DNA of 64,000 nucleotides from Marinagarivorans algicola (GTDB taxonomy: Bacteria > Pseudomonadota > Gammaproteobacteria > Pseudomonadales > Cellvibrionaceae): positions 1-64,000 of the forward strand of contig NZ_LGAK01000007.1 in NCBI RefSeq assembly GCF_001292705.1, read 5' to 3'. The notes beneath the pieces are model-generated. The model worked only from the letters and a program-made list of their open reading frames with translations, did not search any database and was not told where the DNA came from. Positions within the stretch are counted from its first letter, which is position 1; each line of letters opens with the position of its first letter. Shown piece by piece: positions 34,791 to 43,823 of this stretch. Position numbers and translations under genes: made by a program.

Positions 34791-36140
34791 TAGACATTTC
34801 TCATTTTATCATTCGTTGAGGGGATGTGAGTGAGATTATTAATAAAATATCCTTTTAAGTTTTACATCGACTGCTGTGCTTTATCTTCAAAGCACCTGGA
34901 GACAGTGGTTGAATGTTTCACAAAAGTTAATCTCAATAAGCCGAAAACGACGGCTTCAGCCTTGAGTGTATTTCTATTTTAGAGGGGCTAAGGACGATAA
35001 AAGAACGCTTAGAGTGTGAAGCCTTAGACAATTTATTGAATGGCTCACTTATGCGTGAATATTCACAAAAGGTGGGTATCTAAAACGTCGTTAATACAAG
35101 GGTTTACTCTATTGTTCCCATATCTGTGCTGAGATCCCGATACAGGCGAAATAAATAAAGTTTCTTTACTTAGTCGCTTTTCTTACGGTATTGGTGTGCT
35201 TGAGGTCTGTTTTTTTGGTGTTATCGAGTAAAAAAATAAAGTTAAGACGTAGAGAAAATAGCGCTGAGAGGCTTATGCAGCATCGGTTTGGCGCTTATAA
35301 GCGCGCTCAAAGCTCGTTGATACTCAGAATCCCTACAGTATCAAGCGCCCTATCAGGCGAGGCTCATCAGTTGGGCTTAATAGTCACAGCGATTTTTATT
35401 GAGCCCTCAAAAACTAAAGCCTTCTATTTGTTGAGGGTCAGGGATGATTGTTGATACAAGCTGTCTGTTCAAAGTATTGAAATCATCGAGCACACGACGT
35501 TGGAGGGAGATGATTGTTTTACTTATCTACGTATATAAAGAACAAAGAGTACGTAATGTTTTTTCTGCGCGCCCCTCATGCTGTTCATTAGTGCTTAATC
35601 GGGTGGCTCTGTTGTTATTGAGTGGATGTTTGATGGTGCAAAAATAGGTTGTATTGTGTGAGCGTTAAGATCAAAGTGCTAAAACACCCTTTTGCAGCTT
35701 CAGCCTTGTTGATTATTTTTTGTTGTACTGAGTGACTCGTCTTGGGCTCACTGACGCCGTTAAAATATGGCTAGCCATCTTAATAAAGATAGTTTGTTTT
35801 ATTGTGCCTGCGTGAGGCCGTATATTGGGACACCCCTCATAATCAGGGAGACCCTTGTCACATAAGGCTTTCGAGTACCCATGTTTTTGGCGCGTATAGT
35901 TGCAAGTGGGCTTTCATGCCAACTGGTAACTACGTCACATTTCTTTAGTACTTTTAGTCTGTTCAGATCGCTAGAGTATAAATCCCTTGAATTCAATAAC
36001 TGGCAATTTATGTCGCTTAGTTACCTGATTTTATGGGTTATTTTGGGTGATCTTATGCGTTTAGGCGGGATCTAATAAAGTTCAAATGAGTGTTTAGAGT
36101 GAAAAGATAACTGAGAGTATTATCGCTCTATCAAAGGTGT
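34791..36140. other. Long divergent intergenic region between two secreted-protein genes
   Basis: 1350 bases with no gene I can support. The open frames at 35191-35454 and 35444-35647 have no ribosome site and read as low-complexity noise. The region must contain the promoters for both large lipoprotein genes and may contain regulator-binding sites or decayed sequence. It is unusually long for this otherwise compact window. Confidence 0.5.
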
Positions 36141-39100
36141 ATGTTTATGTGCGGTCCCATAAAAATAAAGCTATTTGAATGGCTTGTGTATCTCGGCGTA
36201 ATGATCTTGCTGTCGGCTTGTATAGGTCAACCTAATGGCAATAGCTCCTTACCAGAGACTTCATCGAGTAATACAACTGCTAGCAGTGCAGATTCCAGCG
36301 ATCAAAATATCAACTCTTCTCGTGAGTCCTCGAGCGCCTCTTCAGTTGTTCAGAGTTCTAGCATCGATCGAGTGAGCTCCAGCAGCGCACGATCAAGTCA
36401 TCAGTCATCGATAGTCAGTTCATCTTCTCGCTCATCCTCGGTACCAGAGGTGATACATGCGATTAATGCAGGCGGTAAAGCTTTTGTGGCAGTCGATGGA
36501 ACTGCGTTTAAAGCCGATCAATTTTATTTTGGCGGCACTGTCAGCACCACGCAAGATACGATTGCAAATACATTCGATGACATGCTGTTTCAAAGTGCCC
36601 GCTGGGGGAAGTACCGTTATGCATTACCTGTTGCTAAGGGTGTTTATAAGGTGGTCCTTTACCTTAATGAAGATTTTCACACTCAACCTGGCGCACGTAT
36701 CATGTCTATTATGGCCGAAGGATTACCTGTTATTAGGCAAATGGATTTATATGCGGCGGCAGGGCATGATACGGCGTTGGTTGTTGAGCAAGACGGCGTT
36801 GGCGTAAACGATGGTTATTTAGATCTTACGCTAGATGCGAGCGTGAATAATGCGATCATTTCGGGTGTTGTTGTGATAGCGTCTAACGCTGAGGCTATTG
36901 AACCGCCTCAAAGCTCTTCTAGTGCTACTAACTCTTCTAGTGCTTCTACGTCATCAGTGTCGCCTGGTATGACGACCGCTCAAAAAAATGGGCTATGGAA
37001 TACAGCATCTACTTGGAGCAATGGTCTACCCAATGCGACTAAACGAGCCATTATTCCGCAGAACCGCACAGTAACAATCCGGGGCGGCCATTTGAAAGCC
37101 AAAGGCGTTGTCGTCCAAGGGGTATTGGATGTGGATGAATCTGCAAAGACTAATACTTCATTGAGTACTGATTGGGTTCATGTTAATTCTAAGGGCACCT
37201 TTAAGATTGGCAGTCAGAGTAACCCTTACGATGAAAGTAAGTTTACGCTTACTTTAACAGGCTCTGATCCTTTGGCTAACTGGGAAATAGAGACGGCAAA
37301 GGGGTTTGCTCAAGTCAATGAAAACAATGGTTTTATTATGGCGGTAGGTGGTGGGAGTTTACAGTTCTTTGGGCAGAATAAACTGACTTATACACGCTTA
37401 GCGGCAACCGCCCCTGCTGGCATTAGTGATATTTATGTTCGAAATATAGTGGAGCGTAATTATGACGGGGAATATTCAGCGGCGTCAGATGGTTTATTAA
37501 ACTGGGCCGTTGGCGATCAAATTGTGATTGCTAGCTCCTCAACAGACTACTCGCATGAAGAGGTGCGGACTATTGTCGCGGTGATGGATCTGGGAAATAC
37601 CAATACTCAGCTAACACTCAATAAGCCTCTTGAGCACCGCCACTTTGGTGAGATAGAAACCTATGGAGAAGGTGAAAATACGCGGACCATTGATATGAGA
37701 GCAGAGGTGGCTATTTTGAATCGTAATGTGAAGATTCAAGGTTTGGCATCTCAGGATACCGATATTCACTTTGGTGACCGCGCCCGTTTTAATGCGGGTA
37801 TGAGCCAGGGAGTAGGCGGCCACATAATGGTGATGGGCTCGGCGGGACCGATTACGCTTGATAGTGTGCAGCTACATAGAATGGGCCAATCCGGTCGTTT
37901 GGGTCGATACCCTATGCACTGGCATGTTGCGGGCAACCGCAAGGGAGATAAGCTGCGTGGAGTGTCGATTACTAACTCTAATAACCGTGGTGTGACAGTC
38001 CATGGAACACATAATTTACTGATTCAAGATGTTGTATTACATGACATTCACGGTCACGGTTTTTTTATGGAGGATGCTGTAGAAACAGGTAATACCTACT
38101 TGTCTAATATTGCTTTTGGTATTCATAAAGTGGGACGTAGCGAGGCGGTAGGTGATTCAGAACCCGATTTAGAGGATCCCTTTATTGTCGATACACATGA
38201 TCATGTGGGTCAGAACCCAACACGCTTCTTGAGTTCGGCGGCGTATTGGATGACAAACCCGGATAACACATGGGTTGGCAATATCTCTGCAGGTTCTGAA
38301 GGGACTGGCTTTTGGTTCTTGTTTCCCAGATTCCCTATAGGGTTAGCTGCTGATAATCCACAATACACAAACATTAAGCCTGATAAAGTCGATCTAAAAG
38401 TCTTTAACTATAATTCGACGCATTCGTCGCCCATTGGTTTGAATGTTGATAGAGGGAGTGATATTGAGGGTGAGGTCGGGGCTGTGCTGCTACCTAATTT
38501 TAATGGTAATGAGTATAACCCTGAGGGTAAGGAGCCTCAATTCTCTAACTTTACAGGCTATAAGCATACCGTTGCTCTTTATCATCGTGGCAAAGTAGGT
38601 AATTTTTTTAATAGTCGTTTTGCCGATAATTTTAGTAGTACTTTTATTACTTTCACCCAGCGTATTACTAATGCCTTGTATGTAGGGCATAGTCGCGGTA
38701 ATAGTGATCCAAATCAAATAGTGACAGGTCATACATTTTACGATGGTGCAAACACCTTAGAGGGTACGCATTTTGCCGGTTTCACTGCTGAGAATGCTCA
38801 TATGTTTCGCACGGCAGCTATTGCAGGGCGCCATACGCACTTTGTTATGAGTCGATCCAGCTATGAAAATGATGGTTCGGCTGACAATATGAGCTTTATT
38901 AATGAGACTGGCGGGTCATTTTATGAGCCTCTGGGTAAGTCTGCGCCTTCTGTTATTTACGATAAAGATGGCTCTTTAACGCGTCACGTTGGTGGTAAAG
39001 CCGGCTCTACGGTGATTCCTAATCACCCGTATTATTATAATCGCCGAGATATTAAACCTGAAGGCTGGAATGCTCGTCTTTCGGATGACCGTTATGCGCT

Positions 39101-39518
39101 AATGCGTATGGCAAATGTGGGTGGATCTAAAACCACTTTCAGCGTTACAACACCCGATGGAGATGTTGCGAAGGATAATCCTGGCAGTGGAGAATTTGCT
39201 GGCAGTAACGCACTGGTCAAAATTAATGATGGGCAGTACACCGTTAAGTTTCCTGATGGTTTAGAGAGTATTTCGGGCGGGTTTGATATTCAGTTTTATA
39301 TTCGCACCGGTCCTACCGGGGGCTCAACAATGGTTAAATTTGAAGGTATTGGTAATCAATTTAAAGTCAATAATCGCCCCAAGATTAAAACGCTCAATAA
39401 TTTGCGTAATGCTACCCAAACATCTTTTGCCCAAGTGGGGAATGATCTTTACGTCAAATTCTTTTCATCAACGGGGAAGTATGGACAGTATGTGAAAACA
39501 GAGTTTAGAAAGAAATAG
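36141..39518 (+). CDS. Secreted lipoprotein with malectin-like, G8 and beta-helix domains (CEMIP/TMEM2-like)
   Basis: 1125 residues. Lipoprotein signal with Cys27 (MILLSAC). A long Ser-rich linker (about 34-102), the type seen in Saccharophagus and Cellvibrio enzymes, leads to a malectin/CBM57-like domain (about 104-250: INAGGKAFVAVDGTAFKAD, YFGGTVSTTQDTIANTFDD). A second Ser linker (about 255-275) is followed by a G8 domain (about 277-430: GLWNTASTWSNGLPN, VTIRGGHLKAKGVVVQG) and a right-handed beta-helix (about 530-730). RYPMHWHVAG (589-598), RGVTVHGTHNLLIQDVV and HDIHGHGFFMED (634-645) closely parallel landmarks of the animal G8/beta-helix proteins CEMIP and TMEM2, which degrade hyaluronan. 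A C-terminal beta region ends the protein. A surface polysaccharide-binding or lyase/hydrolase role is inferred; the substrate is unknown. Confidence 0.85.
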   Translation: MFMCGPIKIKLFEWLVYLGVMILLSACIGQPNGNSSLPETSSSNTTASSADSSDQNINSSRESSSASSVVQSSSIDRVSSSSARSSHQSSIVSSSSRSSSVPEVIHAINAGGKAFVAVDGTAFKADQFYFGGTVSTTQDTIANTFDDMLFQSARWGKYRYALPVAKGVYKVVLYLNEDFHTQPGARIMSIMAEGLPVIRQMDLYAAAGHDTALVVEQDGVGVNDGYLDLTLDASVNNAIISGVVVIASNAEAIEPPQSSSSATNSSSASTSSVSPGMTTAQKNGLWNTASTWSNGLPNATKRAIIPQNRTVTIRGGHLKAKGVVVQGVLDVDESAKTNTSLSTDWVHVNSKGTFKIGSQSNPYDESKFTLTLTGSDPLANWEIETAKGFAQVNENNGFIMAVGGGSLQFFGQNKLTYTRLAATAPAGISDIYVRNIVERNYDGEYSAASDGLLNWAVGDQIVIASSSTDYSHEEVRTIVAVMDLGNTNTQLTLNKPLEHRHFGEIETYGEGENTRTIDMRAEVAILNRNVKIQGLASQDTDIHFGDRARFNAGMSQGVGGHIMVMGSAGPITLDSVQLHRMGQSGRLGRYPMHWHVAGNRKGDKLRGVSITNSNNRGVTVHGTHNLLIQDVVLHDIHGHGFFMEDAVETGNTYLSNIAFGIHKVGRSEAVGDSEPDLEDPFIVDTHDHVGQNPTRFLSSAAYWMTNPDNTWVGNISAGSEGTGFWFLFPRFPIGLAADNPQYTNIKPDKVDLKVFNYNSTHSSPIGLNVDRGSDIEGEVGAVLLPNFNGNEYNPEGKEPQFSNFTGYKHTVALYHRGKVGNFFNSRFADNFSSTFITFTQRITNALYVGHSRGNSDPNQIVTGHTFYDGANTLEGTHFAGFTAENAHMFRTAAIAGRHTHFVMSRSSYENDGSADNMSFINETGGSFYEPLGKSAPSVIYDKDGSLTRHVGGKAGSTVIPNHPYYYNRRDIKPEGWNARLSDDRYALMRMANVGGSKTTFSVTTPDGDVAKDNPGSGEFAGSNALVKINDGQYTVKFPDGLESISGGFDIQFYIRTGPTGGSTMVKFEGIGNQFKVNNRPKIKTLNNLRNATQTSFAQVGNDLYVKFFSSTGKYGQYVKTEFRKK

Positions 39519-39952
39519 TGTAGCGCTATAGTCACTTCACTGTAGCGAGTCATTCTACTCTAGCAAATCATTCGTGTTAGGCGACTGGGTTAATGCGAAT
39601 GATATTTGAGTGGCACAATCTTTGCGCTGTTAGTTGGGTCGCGCCATGTTCATTGTGCCGACTCTTCTGGCCAGCCATAAAAGTTGTGAATATGATCACG
39701 GAGCACCCAGCCGTTTGCTCGGTAGATAAGACGGTTTTGCCTGTCCTTGATGGCTATGCAAAACGTTTGGCTTTAGGCTTGATCGCCTAGAGGTATATTA
39801 CTTGTAACAAATGTCTCAGTGGCCATATATGATACCCCTAGGTGTGCGTAAGCGCTGTACGATACTTCTTATACGATACTTGTGTGTGATATCTGTGATA
39901 TCTGGCCTTGCTGTTTTTAGCTATCGTGATGTATGAATGGATACGTGTCACT
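39519..39952. other. Intergenic stretch between G8 gene and phoR
   Basis: About 434 bases between two converging genes. No gene or clear terminator seen. A 65-codon open frame at 39593-39790 has no ribosome site and no recognisable motif. Confidence 0.4.
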
Positions 39953-41266
39953 TTAGGCACTGCGCTGAATAGGTATTACACTGCGTGCCGGTGGAAAGTA
40001 ACATGTAAATTCGCTACCGCGACCAGGGGCGCTTTTAATGCGTAGTTCAGCGTTATGGCGCAGGAGTACATGTTTTACAATGGCTAAGCCTAGGCCTGTG
40101 CCACCTGAGGTGACCGCTCGTCCTGGGTCGACGCGATAAAAACGCTCAGTTAAACGAGGAATATGTTTTGGGTCTATTCCTTCGCCGTTATCACTCACGC
40201 TGATATGGGTGCCGTCTACGCCTTGGCTAACATGGATCAGAATAACGCCTTCTTTTGAGGTGTAATTGATGGCGTTAAAGACGAGGTTCGACACAGCGCT
40301 ACGCAGTTCTTGCTCACGCCCATAAATGGTAATGTCGTGATCGCCGCTGACACTAATTAAATGCCGTTTATCACCACTAATATGACGTGCATCTTCAGCG
40401 ATAATATTACTAAGGGCGAAGAGATTAACGGTCTCTTGGCTGTGCTCTTTTTCATCGGTCTCTAAGCGACTGAGGGTAATAAGATCATTGATCAATGAGG
40501 TCATACGAGTGGCTTGGCTTTGCATATGCCCAAGCGCTTTGTGCCATACCGGCGGTACATTATCGGCGTCTTCAAGGGTTTCTAGGTAGCCGCGTAATAC
40601 TGTGAGAGGAGTGCGCAGTTCATGCGATACATTGGCAACAAAATCTTTACGCATGCGCTCAAGCTTACTCAGCCGTGAAATATCGCGTATAACAATAAGG
40701 CGCTCGTTCTGGCCAAAGGGGTGAACTAAAAATTCGACCTCTAACTGGTTTTTATGTGCCAGCGTATGATCCAGAGGCTCATTGAAGTCGCCTTTGTCGT
40801 AATAGCGAATAAATTTGGGAAAGCGAATGAGGTTGGTGACTTTTTGCCCGAGGTCGATATTTTGGAAGTTAAATAATTCGCCTGCTGCGCGATTCCACCA
40901 TTCAATATTGCCGCGCGCATCAACCAACACTACGCCGTCACTGAGCGCGGTAGTCATTTCTTGCACGCGATACACAACGGCCTCTAAGCGTAGCTTCTCC
41001 TTTTCGTGACGGTTGAACATGAGTTGGACATCATCGGTAATATCTGCCCATACGCCGTGGAGCTCTTCTTCAGGTGGGTGCTTGCGGCGTGCTTGGTTGA
41101 CCCAACCTTCTAGCTTATAAAGGCGCGTAAAAATCCAGCCAATATAGCCAAAACTAAAACACAGTAAAGCGGCCGTTAGGCCTCCAAGTAGTAATCCTGT
41201 GGTAGCAAATACAGCTAGCCAAATACAAAACCACCGAATCTCGGCTCTTAACCCACGACGTAACAT
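39953..41266 (-). CDS. phoR: PhoR, phosphate-regulon sensor kinase
   Basis: 437 residues. N-terminal membrane segments (about 14-48, CIWLAVFATTGLLLGGL and AALLCFSFGYIGWIF), a charged PhoR-specific region, a PAS domain (about 100-200: DGVVLVDARGNIEWWNRAA), a HisKA domain with phospho-accepting His215 (VSHELRTPLTVLRGYLE) and an ATPase domain (NLVFNAINYT, DNGEGI, GTGLGLAIVKHVL). It lacks a large periplasmic sensor, as PhoR proteins sense through the Pst/PhoU complex. It is 20 bases downstream of phoB with AGG at the start, so they form one operon. No Pst genes are in the window. Confidence 0.94.
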   Translation of the reverse strand: MLRRGLRAEIRWFCIWLAVFATTGLLLGGLTAALLCFSFGYIGWIFTRLYKLEGWVNQARRKHPPEEELHGVWADITDDVQLMFNRHEKEKLRLEAVVYRVQEMTTALSDGVVLVDARGNIEWWNRAAGELFNFQNIDLGQKVTNLIRFPKFIRYYDKGDFNEPLDHTLAHKNQLEVEFLVHPFGQNERLIVIRDISRLSKLERMRKDFVANVSHELRTPLTVLRGYLETLEDADNVPPVWHKALGHMQSQATRMTSLINDLITLSRLETDEKEHSQETVNLFALSNIIAEDARHISGDKRHLISVSGDHDITIYGREQELRSAVSNLVFNAINYTSKEGVILIHVSQGVDGTHISVSDNGEGIDPKHIPRLTERFYRVDPGRAVTSGGTGLGLAIVKHVLLRHNAELRIKSAPGRGSEFTCYFPPARSVIPIQRSA

Positions 41267-41286
41267 AAATACCTATTTCTTTGTGA

Positions 41287-41994
41287 TTACTCGGCTTGGG
41301 CGGTCACCTTAGGGGAAAAGCGGTAACCGGCGCCGCGCACAGTTTGAATAAAACGATCGTGACCTTCAAGTGTTAATGCTTTGCGAAGACGACGGATATG
41401 CACATCAACGGTGCGTTCTTCGACATACACATTACCGCCCCATACGTGATCGAGCAGCTGATTGCGAGTATAGACACGCTCTTGATGCGTTAAAAAAAAC
41501 TCCAGTAGGCGATACTCTGTAGGCCCCATTTGTACAGGTTCTTGACTAATCGTGACGCGATGGCTTGAGGGATCAAGGCATAGGCCATCAACAATAATCG
41601 GGTCGCCAGTTGAAAGAGTATCTGTACGGCGTAGTACCGCTTTAAGGCGTGCAACGAGTTCGCGAGGCGAAAAAGGTTTGGTGATGTAATCATCGGCGCC
41701 GGCTTCAAGGCCTTGAATTTTGTTATCCTCTTCCCCTTTGGCGGTGAGCATAATAATGGGGATTTCGCTGGTGAGCTGATCACGCTTGAGTCTGCGCGCA
41801 AGTTCCATACCGCTAGTGCCGGGCATCATCCAATCTAAAATAATCAAATCGGGCTTTTGATCAATGATGATTGCATGGGCATTTTGAGCGTCTTCGGCTT
41901 CAAGGCAATTGTACTCTGCCATTTCGAGTGCTACGCGCAACATGTCGCGTATGGGGGCTTCGTCGTCCACGATTAATATTGTTTTGGTTACCAT
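41287..41994 (-). CDS. phoB: PhoB, phosphate-regulon response regulator
   Basis: 235 residues. OmpR/PhoB-type regulator: receiver domain 1-120 with acidic pocket Asp10/Asp11, phosphorylated Asp54 (LIILDWMMPG) and Lys in YITKPFSPREL; winged-helix domain about 130-232 (MGPTEYRLLEFFLTHQERVY, VYVEERTVDVHIRRLRKAL). It activates phosphate-starvation genes at Pho boxes. Two Pho-box-like sites lie 70-120 bases upstream, consistent with self-activation. Confidence 0.96.
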   Translation of the reverse strand: MVTKTILIVDDEAPIRDMLRVALEMAEYNCLEAEDAQNAHAIIIDQKPDLIILDWMMPGTSGMELARRLKRDQLTSEIPIIMLTAKGEEDNKIQGLEAGADDYITKPFSPRELVARLKAVLRRTDTLSTGDPIIVDGLCLDPSSHRVTISQEPVQMGPTEYRLLEFFLTHQERVYTRNQLLDHVWGGNVYVEERTVDVHIRRLRKALTLEGHDRFIQTVRGAGYRFSPKVTAQAE

Positions 41995-42066
41995 TTCAAC
42001 TGCCTGTCAGTGCGTGAGTCATTACGTGAGGTTGAGCTTCTTGGGGCATGATTAAATAAACATTTT

Positions 42067-42084
42067 GTTGCTGTTTTATGACAG
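42067..42084 (-). promoter_or_regulatory. Half-matching Pho box upstream of phoB
   Basis: Minus strand CTGTCATAAAACAGCAAC: the first seven-base unit CTGTCAT is perfect and the AT spacer fits, but the second unit matches at only four of seven positions. Confidence 0.45.
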
Positions 42085-42095
42085 CGTTGCAAATG

Positions 42096-42113
42096 ATGTC
42101 AGATTTATGACTT
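42096..42113 (-). promoter_or_regulatory. Pho-box-like PhoB site upstream of phoB
   Basis: Minus strand AAGTCATAAATCTGACAT matches the consensus CTGTCATAWAWCTGTCAY at 15 of 18 positions. It lies about 100 bases before the phoB start, expected for autoregulation. Confidence 0.6.
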
Positions 42114-42157
42114 TCATGTGGCGCGTTATTGCGATTAAATCGTCATTTTTGGCGCCG

Positions 42158-43075
42158 TTATACGGTATTTGGCAGCATATAGCTGGTCGCAATGCCGACA
42201 AAAATCAGCATGCCAACCCAGTTGTTGTTTAAAAAAGCACTAAAGCATGCCGCCCGTTGGCGTGTGCGAATCAGGCATTGTTGATACACAAAAAGGAGTG
42301 CAACACCGGTTAAGCTGAGGTAATACGGCCACTGTAGCGCAAAACTATTACCCACCATGATTAAGACTAGCAATACAAAAACCTGTAGACAGCCCGTAAT
42401 TATTCGGTCGTTGTCAGCAAATAAAATGGCCGTTGATTTAACGCCGATTTTCAAATCGTCTTCTCGGTCAACCATGGCATAAAAGGTATCGTAAACAATC
42501 GTCCAAATAACAACACCAATGTATAGCGTCCACATGGGTTTGGGGAGTGTTTGAGTTATGGCAGCAAAAGCCATAGGAACGGCCCAAGCGAAGGCCGCGC
42601 CTAAGACAACCTGTGGCAAGTAGGTGTGGCGCTTCATATATGGGTAAATAGCCGTTAGTGCAGCAGCTCCGGTAGCAGTGAGAATGGTCATAAGATTAGT
42701 GAGCGACACCAAGATTAATGCCACTATTAATAAACTCACAAATAACCCCAAGGCAAAGCGCGGGCTGAGCTCGCCATTGACGAGCGGACGATGCTTGGTG
42801 CGGCTAACATGACCGTCTATTTTACGGTCGGCGTAATCATTGATGACGCAGCCAGCCGAGCGCATCACAATTGCGCCCACGACAAATACAAACAGTTCAG
42901 GCCAAGGGGGAACACCCTCGGCAGCAATCCATAAAGCCCATAATGCCGGCCATAACACCAAAAAAATACCAATGGGTTTATCCAAGCGCATAAGGCGCAT
43001 ACATGCGCTGAGCATTGAGGGCTTTAAGCGGGGCGTTAATTTGGATGACGGTGAGGTTTTGCGGGTGTGGGTCAT
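42158..43075 (-). CDS. ubiA: 4-hydroxybenzoate polyprenyltransferase
   Basis: 305 residues from the ATG at 43075; an in-frame ATG at 43117 would add 14 hydrophilic residues and cannot be excluded. It joins the polyprenyl chain to 4-hydroxybenzoate in ubiquinone synthesis, in the inner membrane. Two Asp-rich prenyl-diphosphate sites are intact: INDYADRKIDGHVSRT (NDxxDxxxD) and MVDREDDLKIGVKS. Eight or nine membrane helices can be read. It precedes phoB in the same direction with 163 bases between; the usual neighbour ubiC is not seen. Confidence 0.94.
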   Translation of the reverse strand: MTHTRKTSPSSKLTPRLKPSMLSACMRLMRLDKPIGIFLVLWPALWALWIAAEGVPPWPELFVFVVGAIVMRSAGCVINDYADRKIDGHVSRTKHRPLVNGELSPRFALGLFVSLLIVALILVSLTNLMTILTATGAAALTAIYPYMKRHTYLPQVVLGAAFAWAVPMAFAAITQTLPKPMWTLYIGVVIWTIVYDTFYAMVDREDDLKIGVKSTAILFADNDRIITGCLQVFVLLVLIMVGNSFALQWPYYLSLTGVALLFVYQQCLIRTRQRAACFSAFLNNNWVGMLIFVGIATSYMLPNTV

Positions 43076-43117
43076 GAGGGTATCATTTTTATCGGTTGGC
43101 TTCTCGCGCTGGCGCAC

Positions 43118-43532
43118 AAGGGTAAGTGCATAATTGTTGGTGCATAATTATAGCCTGCAAAAGCCTATAAGTGCGAAAGGTGTTGGTGCTATCACGGGAA
43201 CATCACGACAATGAAAACGCTGATAACTTGATATAGCGCGTCGGTGCGTTTAGCCTGTTGCTCTTTTTGGGTGTCTTAAGCCATTGATCAAGGCGGGATA
43301 GATTGTTCGATAGGTATAAAAATTTCGATCAAAAGCGTTTGTTTTGTGAGCAAAACTGACGTCTTGTAGACTAACTGAGTGTGTTTTTTGATGTTATTCA
43401 GTGATTGTGTTTATGATGCTAAGTGTGTTTTCGGTCGGAGCTGAGGCTTAGGTTACGCTCTTAACGCATGGCCAAGCTTCAAAATCAATTAAGTTTTAAA
43501 AATAATAATGAGTGTCAGCCATAGAGGTCGTT
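43118..43532. other. Divergent intergenic region ubiA / HU gene
   Basis: About 415 bases containing promoters for both directions. I recognise no gene. The last 60 bases before the HU start are AT-rich. Confidence 0.35.
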
Positions 43533-43823
43533 ATGTTAAAAACAGAGTTAGTGGCTAAGGTGGCGCAGTGTGCGGATCTGACGATACGCCAAGCCGATGA
43601 ATGCGTTGCCAGTTTTATTGAGCAAATTACCAATGCGCTAGCGCGAGGCGAAAAAGTCAGTTTGATCGGTTTTGGAGTATTTAGCCTTAAATATACAGCC
43701 AAGCGACAAGGGCGTAACCCTCAAACGGGAGCTGCCATCACAATAGCCGCGCACAATAAAGCCAGCTTTAAAGCCGGTGAGAAATTTAAAAATGCGGTTA
43801 AACAAGGGGTTAACAATGGGTAA
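43533..43823 (+). CDS. HU/IHF-family DNA-binding protein (divergent paralogue)
   Basis: 96 residues from the ATG at 43533, with AGAGG about seven bases upstream; an earlier in-frame GTG at 43512 is unlikely. HU fold: helices 1-40 (LVAKVAQCADLTIRQADECV), VSLIGFGVFSLKYTAKRQGR and the DNA arm GRNPQTGAAITIAAHNKASF with the intercalating Pro, then KAGEKFKNAVKQ. It lacks the charged C-terminal extension of IHF. The last eight bases overlap the start of the transporter gene, so the two are probably co-translated, an unusual partnership. Cys residues (CADLT, ADECV) are atypical of HU. Confidence 0.88.
   Translation: MLKTELVAKVAQCADLTIRQADECVASFIEQITNALARGEKVSLIGFGVFSLKYTAKRQGRNPQTGAAITIAAHNKASFKAGEKFKNAVKQGVNNG

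Noticed and set aside
35191-35647. Two overlapping open frames in the 1.35-kb gap as small genes
   Set aside because: No ribosome sites, no recognisable motifs and composition unlike the neighbouring real genes.
39730-39750. gcctgtccttga in the G8-phoR gap resembling the right arm of the interspersed repeat
   Set aside because: Only about 12 bases match, with no left arm or interior; likely chance.
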